NCBI GenBank assembly: GCA_003551675.1
Contig: PUNG01000071.1
Location: 1 to 46,284, forward strand
From: Thermoplasmata archaeon
Lineage (GTDB): Archaea; Thermoplasmatota; Thermoplasmata; Halarchaeoplasmatales; Halarchaeoplasmataceae
Direction of reading: 5' to 3'
Length of the DNA stretch: 46,284 nucleotides
Positions within the stretch are counted from its first letter, which is position 1. The number at the start of each line of letters is the position of its first letter. Shown piece by piece: positions 17,672 to 28,751 of the stretch. The notes under the pieces are model-generated. The model was not told the DNA's origin, did no database searches, and worked only from the letters and a program-made list of their open reading frames with translations. A program made the position numbers and the translations under genes.

Positions 17672-18241
17672 ATGCCTCACTCAAAGAAACGAAGAGGTGT
17701 TTCGGTCTTGAACGATGGAAAAAAGAAAGGATTGGTTCAGGTTTATACCGGTGACGGCAAAGGAAAAACCACCGCCGCTTTAGGATTGGTACTGAGAGCC
17801 GTTGGAAAGGGGCACAGCGCTTTCATCATACAGTTCATGAAAGGGAAGATAAACTATGGTGAATTGGAGAGCTGCGGAGAGTTAACTAACACGGAGATAG
17901 AACAGTACGGTAGAGCGGATTTCGTAGATAAAGAAAACCCCGCTCAGGTCGACATAAATTTTGCTGAGGAAGGTTTCCAGCGTGCAAAGGAGGTGATCTC
18001 GTCGGGGGATTACGACATAGTAGTGCTGGACGAGATGAACATCACCCTGGATTACGAGTTATTGGATAAGGAAAAAGTCATCGAGGCGATAGAGGATCGT
18101 CCTGAACACGTCGAGGTGGTTTTGACCGGTAGGTATGCGCCCTCTTCGATAATAGACGCTGCGGATCTGGTGTCCGTTATAAGCGAAGTCAAACATCCCT
18201 TCAGGGATGGTATAGAGGCTAGAGAGGGTATAGAGTATTAA
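17672..18241 (+). CDS. cobO: Cob(I)yrinic acid a,c-diamide adenosyltransferase (CobA/CobO/BtuR family)
   Basis: [57 protein letters not shown]. Confidence 0.95.
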   Translation: MPHSKKRRGVSVLNDGKKKGLVQVYTGDGKGKTTAALGLVLRAVGKGHSAFIIQFMKGKINYGELESCGELTNTEIEQYGRADFVDKENPAQVDINFAEEGFQRAKEVISSGDYDIVVLDEMNITLDYELLDKEKVIEAIEDRPEHVEVVLTGRYAPSSIIDAADLVSVISEVKHPFRDGIEAREGIEY

Positions 18242-18254
18242 AAAGGTGGATCGT

Positions 18255-19925
18255 ATGGTAGATCATGAAGAGATAAAAGAAGAAAAAAAGAAGTGGAAGA
18301 AGGAACGCCTAGAACCGATGATGGAAAAAAGACCAGAGAGGAAAGACGAGTTCGTAACGACTTCGTCCATGCCCGTAGATAGACTTTACACACCCGCCGA
18401 TCTCGAAGACTTCGATTATAAAGAAGATCTGGGGTTCCCGGGTTCATATCCGTTCACCCGTGGTGTCCATCCTACCATGTACAGAGGAAGACTTTGGACC
18501 ATGAGACAATTTGCAGGTTTCGGCACCGCCGAAGAGACCAATGAACGGTTCAAATATCTTCTCGAACACGGCGAGACCGGACTTTCCATAGCGTTCGATT
18601 ATCCCACTCTGTATGGTTACGATACCGATCATCCACTGGCCGAGGGGGAATTCGGAAAATGCGGCGTAGCTGTTTCCTCTTTAAAGGACATGGAGATATT
18701 ATTCGAAGGCATAGACCCGGGAGAAGTGAGTACCTCTATGACCATCAACGGTCCCGCTTCCGTGCTGTGGGCGTTCTATATAGCCATGGCGGAGAAAAAA
18801 GGTGTACCCAAGGAAGAGTTGAGAGGTACCATACAGAACGACATATTGAAAGAGTACATAGCTCAAAAATCCTTCATATTTCCACCTAAGCCGTCCATGC
18901 GCTTGATCGTAGATACTTTCGAATACGGTTCAAAACACGTACCTAAATGGAATACTATATCCATATCGGGATATCATATAAGGGAGGCGGGCGCCACCGC
19001 GGTTCAGGAATTGGCGTTCACGCTTGCCGACGGTTTGGAATACGTGAGATGGGGTCTCGAAAGAGGACTCGACATAGATGGATTCGCACCACGCCTTTCT
19101 TTCTTCTTCAATGCCCATAACGATCTTTTTGAAGAGATCGCAAAATATAGAGCCGCTAGAAGGATATGGGCCAGGGAGATGGAAGAGACCTTCGGCGCAA
19201 AGAAAGACCGATCGAAGTGGTTGCGGTTCCACACACAGACAGCGGGCTGTGCTCTTACGGCACAGCAGCCCGAAGTGAACCTCGTCCGGGTGGCGATACA
19301 AGCGCTCGCGGCGGTGCTCGGAGGAACACAATCCCTTCACACCAACTCCATGGATGAAGCTTTAGCCCTTCCTTCAAAGAAAGCGGTACGTCTCGCTCTA
19401 AGGACACAACAAGTCATCGCCCACGAGAGTGGAGCACCGAACACCATCGATCCCTTGGGAGGTTCTTACTATATAGAGTGGTTGACCGATCATATGGAAG
19501 AAGAGACCTACAAATATTTTGACAAGATAGATAGTCTAGGCGGTGTGATCCCGGCCCTCAAGAAAGGATTTTTCCAACAGGAGATAGCGGATGCCGCAGC
19601 TAGATATCAAAGAGAGATCGACGAAAAAGATAGGACCGTCGTGGGAGTCAACGAATACGAGCTTGAAGAGGATATCGAGATCCCTCTCTTGAAGATGGAC
19701 GAGGAAGGAGAAAAGAAGCAGATAGAAAGATTGAATAGACTCAGAGAGGAGCGGGACAACGAAGAGGTAGAAGAGGCATTGGCCCATCTTCGAGAAGTGG
19801 CCGAAGGTGACGAAAACACCATGCCCGCCATATTACGCTGTGCGAAGGCCTACGCAACTCTAGGTGAGATAACCGACGTTTTCAGAGAAGTGTTCGGAGA
19901 ATACGAAGAACCGCTGGTATATTGA
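18255..19925 (+). CDS. Methylmalonyl-CoA mutase, catalytic (large) subunit
   Basis: [89 protein letters not shown] 18246 is an alternative start. Confidence 0.95.
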   Translation: MVDHEEIKEEKKKWKKERLEPMMEKRPERKDEFVTTSSMPVDRLYTPADLEDFDYKEDLGFPGSYPFTRGVHPTMYRGRLWTMRQFAGFGTAEETNERFKYLLEHGETGLSIAFDYPTLYGYDTDHPLAEGEFGKCGVAVSSLKDMEILFEGIDPGEVSTSMTINGPASVLWAFYIAMAEKKGVPKEELRGTIQNDILKEYIAQKSFIFPPKPSMRLIVDTFEYGSKHVPKWNTISISGYHIREAGATAVQELAFTLADGLEYVRWGLERGLDIDGFAPRLSFFFNAHNDLFEEIAKYRAARRIWAREMEETFGAKKDRSKWLRFHTQTAGCALTAQQPEVNLVRVAIQALAAVLGGTQSLHTNSMDEALALPSKKAVRLALRTQQVIAHESGAPNTIDPLGGSYYIEWLTDHMEEETYKYFDKIDSLGGVIPALKKGFFQQEIADAAARYQREIDEKDRTVVGVNEYELEEDIEIPLLKMDEEGEKKQIERLNRLREERDNEEVEEALAHLREVAEGDENTMPAILRCAKAYATLGEITDVFREVFGEYEEPLVY

Positions 19926-19931
19926 TACCAG
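19914..19931. terminator. Bidirectional hairpin between convergent mutase and meaB genes
   Basis: CTGGTAT-ATTG-ATACCAG spanning the mutase stop codon. Confidence 0.5.
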
Positions 19932-19933
19932 TT

Positions 19934-20872
19934 CTAATCCTTTTTGATGGGTTCTAATATCTTTTCTGAGGCTGTGTAGGGATCCATCTCGCACCTCATT
20001 ATCTTTTCTATGATATCATCTATCCTTTTTTCACACATGTGATCTTTGATGTAAAGTTCTATGTTTTCTCTCAATATATCAAAAAGTTCCTCCCTAGTTT
20101 TTTCCTTCCTGAGTTTTTTGAGTTCACCGCTTTTTTTAAGATGTTTTAGATGAGAATCGATGTGTTCTTTCAACTCACCTACATTCTTTCCTTCCTTAGC
20201 GACGGTCTTTACTATGGGGGGTTTCCATCCGTTTTCATATCGATTCATACTCAACATGGTCTCTAGTTCCCGGGCGGTGTTGTCAGCACCCTCTCGATCG
20301 GCCTTGTTGACCACGAATATATCGCCGATCTCTAGTATACCCGCTTTGATGGTCTGTATATCGTCACCGAGTCCCGGGACCTCCGTTATTATTATGGTGT
20401 GTGCAGTCTTTACCACTTCCACCTCCGATTGTCCGGCACCCACCGTTTCCACGAGTATCACGTCCTTACCGAACGCGTCTAACACTTTTATGACGTCCCG
20501 GGTGGTGGTGGCTAATCCTCCCAGATGTCCTCTGGTGCCCATGCTCCTTATGAACACTTCTTTATCCAGGGCCACTTCGTTCATCCTGATCCTATCTCCT
20601 AAAAGTGCTCCGCCGGTGAAGGGAGACGTGGGATCCACTGCGATTATACCAACGCTCTTTCCCTGGTCCCTGAACCTCAAGGTGAGTTTGTCCACCAGGG
20701 TGCTTTTTCCGGAGCCGGGAGGTCCGGTTATACCTATGACATGTGCATTACCGGTGGAAGGAAAAAGCTCGGAGAGTGCCCGCTCCGCTCTCGGGTCAAA
20801 ACTCTCCACCATGGTTATCAGTTTGGCGACGGCTCTTCTATCTCCTGATAATACCCGAGAAACTATCTCCAT
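19934..20872 (-). CDS. meaB: Methylmalonyl-CoA mutase-associated GTPase MeaB (ArgK family)
   Basis: GITGPPGSGKSTLVDKL, VDPTSPFTGGALLGDRIRM, SMGTRGHLGGLA, VETVGAGQSEVEV, VVNKADREGA. Confidence 0.95.
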   Translation of the reverse strand: MEIVSRVLSGDRRAVAKLITMVESFDPRAERALSELFPSTGNAHVIGITGPPGSGKSTLVDKLTLRFRDQGKSVGIIAVDPTSPFTGGALLGDRIRMNEVALDKEVFIRSMGTRGHLGGLATTTRDVIKVLDAFGKDVILVETVGAGQSEVEVVKTAHTIIITEVPGLGDDIQTIKAGILEIGDIFVVNKADREGADNTARELETMLSMNRYENGWKPPIVKTVAKEGKNVGELKEHIDSHLKHLKKSGELKKLRKEKTREELFDILRENIELYIKDHMCEKRIDDIIEKIMRCEMDPYTASEKILEPIKKD

Positions 20873-20877
20873 CAGAT

Positions 20878-21285
20878 CTATTCCTCTCCGATATCTTTTA
20901 CACTATCTTTGACGGACTGGACTATCTCTTCGGTGGTGGTACCCGGACCAAAGATCTTCGTCATACCTCTATCTTTGAGTTCTTCCGCGTCACTTTCAGG
21001 GATTATACCGCCTCCCATCACCACTATATCTTCGGCATCGTTCTTTTCCAGGAGTTCTAATACTCTAGAAAATAACACCATGTGTGCTCCTGAAAGTAGC
21101 GAAAGTCCTATCACGTCCACGTCTTCCTGTATGGCTCCTTCCACTATCTGTTCCGGTGTCTGATGTAAACCTGTGTATATAACTTCCATACCCGAATCAC
21201 GTAACGCTCTCGCTACGACCTTAGCTCCACGATCGTGTCCGTCTAGGCCGGGTTTGGCTATCAAGACTCTTATTTTCCGCTCCAT
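20878..21285 (-). CDS. Methylmalonyl-CoA mutase, small B12-binding subunit
   Basis: [43 protein letters not shown] (DGHDRG B12 motif), [35 protein letters not shown]. Confidence 0.95.
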   Translation of the reverse strand: MERKIRVLIAKPGLDGHDRGAKVVARALRDSGMEVIYTGLHQTPEQIVEGAIQEDVDVIGLSLLSGAHMVLFSRVLELLEKNDAEDIVVMGGGIIPESDAEELKDRGMTKIFGPGTTTEEIVQSVKDSVKDIGEE

Positions 21286-21425
21286 ATCCAACACATCTTT
21301 TGTTAAATCGCACTCTTTATTATGAAAGGGTGAAATAAAGTTATTGGTTTTTGATGAAGATGTATCACCTTCAAAGCGATGATCCCTTTCGAAACTTTTA
21401 TTTACGTAACCTTTACTGCTCACAC

Positions 21426-22565
21426 ATGAATTTCGAATTGACGGATAATCAAAAGATGATCGAAAATATGGTAAGAGAGTTCGCTGAAAAAGAGATCGAA
21501 CCAGTAGCTGACGAGTTGGATAAAGAAAGTAAATATCCCACCGAGATATTGGAGAAGATGGCCCCCCTCGGGCTTTTGGGCATAATGATACCAGAAAAAT
21601 ATGGAGGAGCCGGTTTGGATGCCGTGAGCTTTGCCATAGTTATCGAAGAGATATCGAAGAAGTGTGCGGCTACGGGCGTTGTAACCGAGGTACACAACTC
21701 CCTGGTGAGTTGGCCCATAATAGAATACGGTACCGAGGAACAAAAAGAAAAATATCTTTCCATACTGGCTAAAGGAGAGGAGATAGGTGCCTTCGCCGGA
21801 ACCGAACCCAACGCGGGTAGCGATCTGGGGAGTATGGAGACCACTGCGGAGTTGGACGGCGACCATTACGTGATCAACGGTCAAAAGACGTTCATCACCA
21901 GCGGAAGCGAAGCCGGCGTATTGATCGTGTTCGCAAAAACGGATAAAGAAAAAGGTCACAGAGGGATCTCCGCTTTCTTGGTAGAATCGGATATGGATGG
22001 TTTCCAAGTGGGTGACATCTACGACAAGATGGGTATAAACGCGAACCACGTATCAGAATTATTCTTTGATGACATGAAAGTGCCCAAAGAGAACCTTCTA
22101 GGAGAGGAAGGAGACGGGTATAAGATAGCTCTGAGTGCTTTGGATAGAGGACGTATAGGGATAGCGGCACAAGCCATCGGTATAGCCCAGAGAGCCCTTG
22201 AAGAATCCGTAGAATACTCACAGCAGAGAGAGCAGTTCGGAAGACCCATCTCGAAGTTCCAGGCCATCCAGTGGAAGCTGGCGGATATGGCCACAAGGAT
22301 CGAAGCTGCAAGATTACTGGTTTACAGATCGGCCATGGCCGAAGATAAGGGTGGAAACGTTTCTAAGTATGCTGCCATGGCGAAGCTGTTCGCATCGGAA
22401 TTAGCCGTAGATGCAGCCAACGAAGCCATACAGATCCACGGAGGATATGGATACACCGACGAGTACGTGGTAGAGCGGCTGTATCGTGATGCGAAGATAA
22501 CGGAGATATACGAAGGTACTTCCGAGGTACAGAAGATGGTGGTCTCTAGAGACCTTTTGAGGTGA
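21426..22565 (+). CDS. Acyl-CoA dehydrogenase
   Basis: [113 protein letters not shown]. Confidence 0.97.
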   Translation: MNFELTDNQKMIENMVREFAEKEIEPVADELDKESKYPTEILEKMAPLGLLGIMIPEKYGGAGLDAVSFAIVIEEISKKCAATGVVTEVHNSLVSWPIIEYGTEEQKEKYLSILAKGEEIGAFAGTEPNAGSDLGSMETTAELDGDHYVINGQKTFITSGSEAGVLIVFAKTDKEKGHRGISAFLVESDMDGFQVGDIYDKMGINANHVSELFFDDMKVPKENLLGEEGDGYKIALSALDRGRIGIAAQAIGIAQRALEESVEYSQQREQFGRPISKFQAIQWKLADMATRIEAARLLVYRSAMAEDKGGNVSKYAAMAKLFASELAVDAANEAIQIHGGYGYTDEYVVERLYRDAKITEIYEGTSEVQKMVVSRDLLR

Positions 22566-22570
22566 AAAAC

Positions 22571-23335
22571 ATGGAGATAATAGTCTGTGCAAAGCAGATC
22601 GTTGACGTATCGGACATAAAGATAGACGATAAAACCAACGAACCGATACTGAAAGGTGTGGACGACAAGATCAGCGACATAGATAAAAACGCGGTGGAAG
22701 AAGGTATAAAGATAAAGGACGAGTTGGGAGGAAATTTGACCGTCCTTCTCGTAGGTCCTTCCGAGGCTACGGAGAACATAAAGGAACTGTTAGCCATGGG
22801 TGCCGACAGAGCGGTCATGGTGCCTTGGGACGGCTCTTCCAGTTACGACGTGGTATCGAAGATCATAGCCGGGGCGATAGAGAAGATAGGCGATCACGAC
22901 CTTATCTTGTGCGGTGAAGCGTCTTTGGACCTTTTTTCCGGACAGACGGGACCCAGGATCGCGGCCTTACTCGATCTACCCCAGATAACCTACGCCCAGA
23001 GTTTGGATGCAGAGGATGAAAAGATCGTGGGCCACAAAGACGTGGGCGGCAAAGTGGTGAGTATAGAGTCGACTTACCCCGTATTGGTTACAGTGACCAA
23101 AGAGATAAACGAACCGAGGTTACCCAGCTTGATGGACATATTGGGTGCTTCGAACAAACCCATGGACGTTTGGGATGCAGAGTCGTTAGTATCGGACGAT
23201 CTGCAGCCGGGCCTTGAGACCGTAGAGATCAAGGGAGTGCCCATGGAGAGGAAGAAGATAGTGTTCCATGACGATCTAGACGAATCTATCGAAAAGGTAG
23301 TAGAGAAACTAGCAAAAGAAGGAGTGCTGGGGTGA
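22571..23335 (+). CDS. etfB: Electron transfer flavoprotein beta subunit
   Basis: MEIIVCAKQIVDVSDIKID, DKNAVEEGIKIKDELGG, GEASLDLFSGQTGPRIAALLDLPQITYAQ. Confidence 0.95.
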   Translation: MEIIVCAKQIVDVSDIKIDDKTNEPILKGVDDKISDIDKNAVEEGIKIKDELGGNLTVLLVGPSEATENIKELLAMGADRAVMVPWDGSSSYDVVSKIIAGAIEKIGDHDLILCGEASLDLFSGQTGPRIAALLDLPQITYAQSLDAEDEKIVGHKDVGGKVVSIESTYPVLVTVTKEINEPRLPSLMDILGASNKPMDVWDAESLVSDDLQPGLETVEIKGVPMERKKIVFHDDLDESIEKVVEKLAKEGVLG

Positions 23336-23339
23336 TAAG

Positions 23340-24287
23340 ATGGTTTTGGTTTACTCAGAAGATAAGGATATAACTTTGGAGTTGTTGAGCAAGGGCAGTG
23401 AACTCACCGAGAGCCTAGACGAAGAACTCTCGGCGGTGTTGATCGGAGAGGATGATCCCGACCAGTATATACGGCACGGTGCGGACAACGTGTTCGTAGT
23501 GAAAACAGATCAAGAGACCTTCAAGGCGGAGGAATACTCCGATATCTTGGTGGAGTTGATGAAAGAAGGTGAAGACGAGGTACTACTCCTGGGAGCCGAT
23601 AAAAACGGACAGGAGCTGGCCCCTAGAGTTGCATCTAAACTAGATACCGGTTGTGTATCGGAGTGTACCGCCCTATACGTTGAGAACGAAGACATCATCA
23701 CGGAAAGGGTGATCTACAGCGGAAAGGCCTTGGCCGTGGAGAGATTCGATTCGAAACCGGCTGTTGTTACGGTCCCTCCTAAATTGTTCGATCCTCTACC
23801 TGAAGACGAAGAGAGATCCGGCGAGCTCATAGAGAAAGAGATAGAGGTTTCACCCTATCCTTCGAAGATAGTAGATATAAAAGAGAAGGAGAGCGTAGGA
23901 GTGGACGTGGAAAGTGCGGAGACCATCGTTTCCTGTGGTAGAGGTTTCGACAATAAAGAAGACATCGAGATAGCCCAAGAACTGGCGAACAATTTTGAAG
24001 GGAACGCCGTAGGATGTTCTAGACCTATATCCGCGGACCTGAACTGGCTCCCTGAAGAACACTGGATCGGTTTATCGGGGCACAAAGTCAAGCCAAGATT
24101 GTATATCGCCGTGGGTATATCAGGACAGATACAACATATAGCAGGGATAAGAGACTCAGACATAATTTTAGCTATCAATAAGGACGAGGATGCGTTGATA
24201 TTCGAATCCGCCGACTACGGTATAGTGGGAGATCTTTACGAGGTACTACCCAAATTGATCGAGGCAGTGAAAGAGAAAAAGACATAA
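23340..24287 (+). CDS. etfA: Electron transfer flavoprotein alpha subunit
   Basis: LLLGADKNGQELAPRVASKLDTGCVSECTAL; IVSCGRGFDNKEDIEIAQELA; GLSGHKVKPRLYIAVGISGQIQHIAGIRDSDIILAINKDEDALIFESADYGIVGDLYEVLPKLIE. Confidence 0.96.
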   Translation: MVLVYSEDKDITLELLSKGSELTESLDEELSAVLIGEDDPDQYIRHGADNVFVVKTDQETFKAEEYSDILVELMKEGEDEVLLLGADKNGQELAPRVASKLDTGCVSECTALYVENEDIITERVIYSGKALAVERFDSKPAVVTVPPKLFDPLPEDEERSGELIEKEIEVSPYPSKIVDIKEKESVGVDVESAETIVSCGRGFDNKEDIEIAQELANNFEGNAVGCSRPISADLNWLPEEHWIGLSGHKVKPRLYIAVGISGQIQHIAGIRDSDIILAINKDEDALIFESADYGIVGDLYEVLPKLIEAVKEKKT

Positions 24288-24332
24288 CTCCAGTGGACGG
24301 ATGTCTTCGTCGTCGCAGGACGTTGGAGTTTC

Positions 24333-24359
24333 GGTGCCCAGATAAATTTCTGGGGCACC
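24333..24359 (+). terminator. Strong hairpin between etfA and thiolase
   Basis: GGTGCCCAGA-TAAATT-TCTGGGGCACC (10-bp stem, one bulge) with TCCTTTTTTA downstream. Confidence 0.5.
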
Positions 24360-24430
24360 ACCATAATCCTTTTTTATAAGGTTGTATATCCTCGCTTGAA
24401 GAGATATTTAAAATCATAGAAGGGATATAT

Positions 24431-25609
24431 ATGAAAGAAGCAATAATAGTTTCCGCCGTTAGAACGGCCATAGGTAGATTCGGAGGCACTCTGAAGAACA
24501 TGCGTGCCCCTGAGCTGGGTAGCATCGCCATAGACGAGGCCGTTGGTAGAGCGGGCATAGAAAAAAAAGATGTAGACGAAGTACAGATGGGACTGGTATT
24601 GTCGGCGGGGATGGGGCAGAATCCAGCCCGTCAGGCCGCTTTGGGAGCGGACCTACCGGTAGAAGTTGGTGCGGTCACCGTTAACAAGGTCTGCGGCTCC
24701 GGTCTCAAGACCGTCATGAACGCCGCCAACAGTATCAAAGCCAACGAGTACGATACCATCGTGGCCGGAGGTATGGAAAATATGGATAAAGCGCCCTACA
24801 TCCTGAGAAAGGCGAGATATGGTTACAGGATGAACGACGGAAAATTGGTTGATGCCATGGTCTACGACGGCCTTTGGGATCACTTTAACGATTTTCATAT
24901 GGGTATAACCGGTGACAGGATAGCGGAGAGATCTGGTCTTACTAGAGAGGAGATAGATAAATTTGCGCTCAGGAGTCATCAACTGGCCAGTGAGGCCGCT
25001 GAAAAGGGGAAATTCGATGATGAGATAGTGCCTATAGAAGTACCTCAAAGAAGAGGAGATCCGATCATCTTCGACCATGACGAGGGTATCAGACCCGATT
25101 CTTCGCTGGAAAAGCTCAGCAGGTTACCACCCGCCTTCCAGAAAGATGGATATACGACTGCGGGGAACGCATCACAGATATCTGCCGGTGCCTCCGCCAC
25201 CGTCGTTATGAGTAAAGAGAAGGCGGAAGAGAAGGGCATCGAGCAGATGGCAAAGATAGTAGATTATCACACATCCGGTGTTAAACCCGAGAATGTCATG
25301 GAAGCCCCGATACCGGGTATGAAGGCGATCTTGGAAAGGAACGATCTCCATATCTCCGATCTAGACTTGGTAGAGCACAACGAGGCTTTTGCATCCGCTT
25401 CCGCAGCCGTACAGAAGGAATTCGATATACCCGACGATAAATTCAATGTGCATGGAGGAGCGGTTTCGCTGGGTCATCCCATAGGATGCAGCGGCACGAG
25501 GATACTGACGACTCTTCTCCACGCGTTGAAACAGAGAGGAGGAGGCAGAGGTCTAGCTACAGCCTGCCTCGGCGGAGGAAACGCGGTCACCATGATCGTT
25601 GAGATGTAA
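24431..25609 (+). CDS. Acetyl-CoA C-acetyltransferase (thiolase)
   Basis: VSAVRTAIGRFGGTLKNM, VNKVCGSGLKTVMNAANSI, GGMENMDKAPY, NEAFASASAAV, HGGAVSLGHPIGCSGTRI, CLGGGNAVTMIVE. Confidence 0.97.
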   Translation: MKEAIIVSAVRTAIGRFGGTLKNMRAPELGSIAIDEAVGRAGIEKKDVDEVQMGLVLSAGMGQNPARQAALGADLPVEVGAVTVNKVCGSGLKTVMNAANSIKANEYDTIVAGGMENMDKAPYILRKARYGYRMNDGKLVDAMVYDGLWDHFNDFHMGITGDRIAERSGLTREEIDKFALRSHQLASEAAEKGKFDDEIVPIEVPQRRGDPIIFDHDEGIRPDSSLEKLSRLPPAFQKDGYTTAGNASQISAGASATVVMSKEKAEEKGIEQMAKIVDYHTSGVKPENVMEAPIPGMKAILERNDLHISDLDLVEHNEAFASASAAVQKEFDIPDDKFNVHGGAVSLGHPIGCSGTRILTTLLHALKQRGGGRGLATACLGGGNAVTMIVEM

Positions 25610-25630
25610 ATGTAGAGAGGTATAGATAAG

Positions 25631-26479
25631 ATGGAAATAGAAAAGATAGGAATAATCGGCGCAGGAACGATGGGTCACGGCATAGCACAGGTTTCAGCCG
25701 CCAGTGGCTATCGAGTGATCATGAAAGACATCGAGCAGGAATTTTTGGATAACGGCATGAAGGGGATAGAGAGGTCGTTGTCTAAAGGCGTAGAAAAAGA
25801 CAGGATCTCGGAAGAAGAGAAAGAGGAGATACTGGGAAGGATCGATACCACCTTAGAGATGGAGGACCTGAGCGATTGCGACCTGATCATAGAAGCGGTT
25901 GTGGAGGAATTCGAGGTGAAGAAGCAGGTGTTCCAGGAGCTTGACGAACTGTGTGGTCCCGATACGATACTAGCCTCAAACACGTCCACCATCCCGATAA
26001 CCAAGATGGCGGGCATAGTGAACAGACCTGAAAAATTCATAGGTATGCACTTCATGAATCCCGTTCCGATAATGGCGCTTGTAGAAGTCATACGTGCTTT
26101 GACCACATCGGACGAAACCACGGATACCATAATATCATTGGCGGAGGACCTGGGGAAAAAACCTGTAGAAGTCAACGATTCACCCGGTTTTGTTTCCAAC
26201 CGCGTCTTGATCCCCATGATAAACGAGGCCGTCTACTGCCTCCAGAACGGCGTAGCAGAGGCCGAAGACATAGATAAAGTGATGAAACTGGGTATGAACC
26301 ATCCCATGGGTCCGCTGCAGTTGGGCGACTTGATCGGTCTGGATACCGTTCTCCATATAATGGAAGTGCTTTACGAAGAGTTCAACGATTCGAAGTATAG
26401 ACCGTGTCCCCTCCTAAAAAAGAAGGTTAGAGCCGGAGAGTTAGGTAGGAAGAGCGGAAAGGGATTCTACGACTATTGA
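25631..26479 (+). CDS. hbd: 3-hydroxybutyryl/3-hydroxyacyl-CoA dehydrogenase
   Basis: [83 protein letters not shown]. Confidence 0.97.
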   Translation: MEIEKIGIIGAGTMGHGIAQVSAASGYRVIMKDIEQEFLDNGMKGIERSLSKGVEKDRISEEEKEEILGRIDTTLEMEDLSDCDLIIEAVVEEFEVKKQVFQELDELCGPDTILASNTSTIPITKMAGIVNRPEKFIGMHFMNPVPIMALVEVIRALTTSDETTDTIISLAEDLGKKPVEVNDSPGFVSNRVLIPMINEAVYCLQNGVAEAEDIDKVMKLGMNHPMGPLQLGDLIGLDTVLHIMEVLYEEFNDSKYRPCPLLKKKVRAGELGRKSGKGFYDY

Positions 26480-26494
26480 TGAGGAGTGGATAAC

Positions 26495-27262
26495 ATGGAT
26501 ATGGTCGATCTAGAAAAAAAAGAAGACCTGGCTGTGATCACTCTTAACAACCCGCCCATGAACGTTCTGTGCACCGATCTTTTAAATGAGTTAAAGAAAA
26601 CGCTCACGGAGCTTGAAGATGAAGAGGATCTAAGAGCGGTCGTGATCACGGGAAAGGGCCGAGCCTTCGTCGCCGGTGCGGATATAGACGAGATGAAAGG
26701 CATGAACAGAGAGGAAGCCGAAGGATACTGTGAACTCGGGCAGGAAGTATTGAACATGATAGACTATCTTCAAACGCCGGTGATAGCGGCGATAAACGGC
26801 TTCGCTCTGGGCGGAGGTACGGAGGTAGCCCTGGCATGTGACATCAGGATAGCTTCCACCGATGCAAAATTCGGTCAACCCGAAGTTAACTTAGGGGTTA
26901 TCCCTGGTTTTGGCGGCACTCAAAGATTGTCAAGAGCTATAGGGCCGGGAAAAGCCAAAGAACTCATATACACTGGAAAGATCATCGACGCTGAGACCGC
27001 CGGAGACATAGGTCTGGTTCAAGAAGTTGTGGACGGAGACGTGATGGACCGGTCCGTTGAATTGGCGGAAGAGATAACCAAAAAAGGCCCTCTCGCAGTG
27101 AAAAACGCCAAAAAAGCTATCAATAAGGGCAGAGATACTACACTGCTAGAAGGACTTGAGAAGGAGAAAAAAGGATTCTCCGATTTGTTCTCAACCCGGG
27201 ACCAAAAGGAAGGAATGGAAGCGTTCCTCGATAAAAGAAAGCCCGATTTCAAGGGCGAATGA
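26495..27262 (+). CDS. Enoyl-CoA hydratase / crotonase
   Basis: AFVAGADIDEMKGM, VIAAINGFALGGGTEVALACDIRIASTDAKFGQPEVNLGVIPGFGGTQRLSR. Confidence 0.96.
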   Translation: MDMVDLEKKEDLAVITLNNPPMNVLCTDLLNELKKTLTELEDEEDLRAVVITGKGRAFVAGADIDEMKGMNREEAEGYCELGQEVLNMIDYLQTPVIAAINGFALGGGTEVALACDIRIASTDAKFGQPEVNLGVIPGFGGTQRLSRAIGPGKAKELIYTGKIIDAETAGDIGLVQEVVDGDVMDRSVELAEEITKKGPLAVKNAKKAINKGRDTTLLEGLEKEKKGFSDLFSTRDQKEGMEAFLDKRKPDFKGE

Positions 27263-27328
27263 TCTGTTGGGTCCATCCTACCTTTCTTTTGATACCCTAT
27301 ACAGTTCTATTAAAAAGTAGATAGGTCG

Positions 27329-27871
27329 ATGAAAATGAGCATAACAGACTTGACTTCCATGGCTAAGCCAGAGGAAGAAGCGAAGGAAGATATAAACGAG
27401 GTTCTTAACGGTTTGAAAGAGGATGTCCCGAGCTTTTGTTATCAGTGCGGAAAGTGTACTTCCGGCTGTGAAGCTTTTATCCTTTTGGAACTAGAGCCCA
27501 GCAAAGTGATGGCATTGGCTAAATCCGGATTCATAGAAGAATTGAAGGACTCCGACGTCATCTGGACATGCTTGACTTGCTTGAAGTGTAAAGAAAGGTG
27601 CCCACAAGACCTAGCGCCCGTTGATGTTTTGTTCGCCCTGAAAAATCTATCCGTATCCTCGGGAAAACAGATAGATTCAGGTATTTCGAACATGCTTCAA
27701 TCCGTTCTATCCTCGGGTATGATACAGAAACCCAAGGAGGTAAGGGATCACAAAAATGAGGGCGTGAACAGAGAGGATACCGGTCTGCCAGAGTGCCCAA
27801 AGCCCAGTCAGGAGGAGTTGGCGAAACTGCAGCAGACGCTCATGAAAGTGGCACAGGAGAAGTTGAGGTGA
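27329..27871 (+). CDS. hdrC: HdrC-like heterodisulfide reductase subunit C
   Basis: CYQCGKCTSGC and WTCLTCLKCKERCP (two 4Fe-4S motifs). Confidence 0.9.
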   Translation: MKMSITDLTSMAKPEEEAKEDINEVLNGLKEDVPSFCYQCGKCTSGCEAFILLELEPSKVMALAKSGFIEELKDSDVIWTCLTCLKCKERCPQDLAPVDVLFALKNLSVSSGKQIDSGISNMLQSVLSSGMIQKPKEVRDHKNEGVNREDTGLPECPKPSQEELAKLQQTLMKVAQEKLR

Positions 27872-27875
27872 TCAC

Positions 27876-28751
27876 ATGGAATTAGGATTATATTTAGGAT
27901 GTTTGATACCTACTGAACAGTATGCCTACGAACTCTCTATCAGAGAAGTCTTTCCCAAGTTGGGAGTAGAGTTAAAAGACATCCAGGGTCCCACGTGTTG
28001 TGGAGCTCCCCTCAGAAATATAAACATGTCTCTGACCATGTACCTATCTGCTAGAAACCTAGCTTTGGCGGAGAAACAGGACCTGGATATACTCGCTCCG
28101 TGCCCATACTGCCATCAGGCACTCACAAGAACCATGGCGGTACTGGATGAGAACCAAGAGTTGAGAGAAAAAGTGAACTCGCACCTGGCGGATGAAGATA
28201 TGAGATACCAAGGTAACGTGAAGTTGTATCATGTTTTAGACCTGCTCCACGACGTTGTAGGTGTGGAGAAGATAAAAGAAGAAGTGGAAAAACCATTGGA
28301 AGGGACCAATATAGCAGCACACTACGGCTGTCATCTGATACGACCCAACGGTTTAGAAAGGCCGGACGACTCGGAAGATCCACAGAAGATGGAGTCGCTG
28401 CTCAGAGCCATAGGTATGGACTCGGAAGATTACGTAGAAAAACTGGACTGCTGCGGTGCTCATGTGATGGTCAACGAACCCGAATCGGCCCTGACGAAAA
28501 CGGGGCAAAAGTTGGAGGCCGTCCAGGAACGTGGATTTCATGGTATGGCCACCATGTGCCCTTGGGGACAACGCATGTTCGACTCGAAACAGGAAGACGC
28601 GGCTGCCACGGTAGGTGCCTCTTTAGAGCTGCCGGTTCTGTATTACACTCAACTATTGGGGATCGCCATGGGGATCTCGCCTTCGGACCTAGGTATAGAA
28701 CTCAACTTGAGTCCTATCCATAAGATCGAACACTTAGAGGTGGAAGAATGA
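27876..28751 (+). CDS. hdrB: HdrB-like heterodisulfide reductase subunit B (two CCG domains)
   Basis: LYLGCLIPT, PTCCGAP, PCPYCHQAL; AAHYGCHL, DCCGAH, TMCPWG. Confidence 0.92.
   Translation: MELGLYLGCLIPTEQYAYELSIREVFPKLGVELKDIQGPTCCGAPLRNINMSLTMYLSARNLALAEKQDLDILAPCPYCHQALTRTMAVLDENQELREKVNSHLADEDMRYQGNVKLYHVLDLLHDVVGVEKIKEEVEKPLEGTNIAAHYGCHLIRPNGLERPDDSEDPQKMESLLRAIGMDSEDYVEKLDCCGAHVMVNEPESALTKTGQKLEAVQERGFHGMATMCPWGQRMFDSKQEDAAATVGASLELPVLYYTQLLGIAMGISPSDLGIELNLSPIHKIEHLEVEE

Noticed and set aside
20160-20912. 250-aa plus-strand ORF opposite meaB
   Set aside because: Mirror frame of a well-supported MeaB gene with all its motifs; long only because of codon composition.
21420-22049. 209-aa minus-strand ORF opposite acyl-CoA dehydrogenase
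   Set aside because: Antisense to a strongly conserved gene; no recognisable domain.
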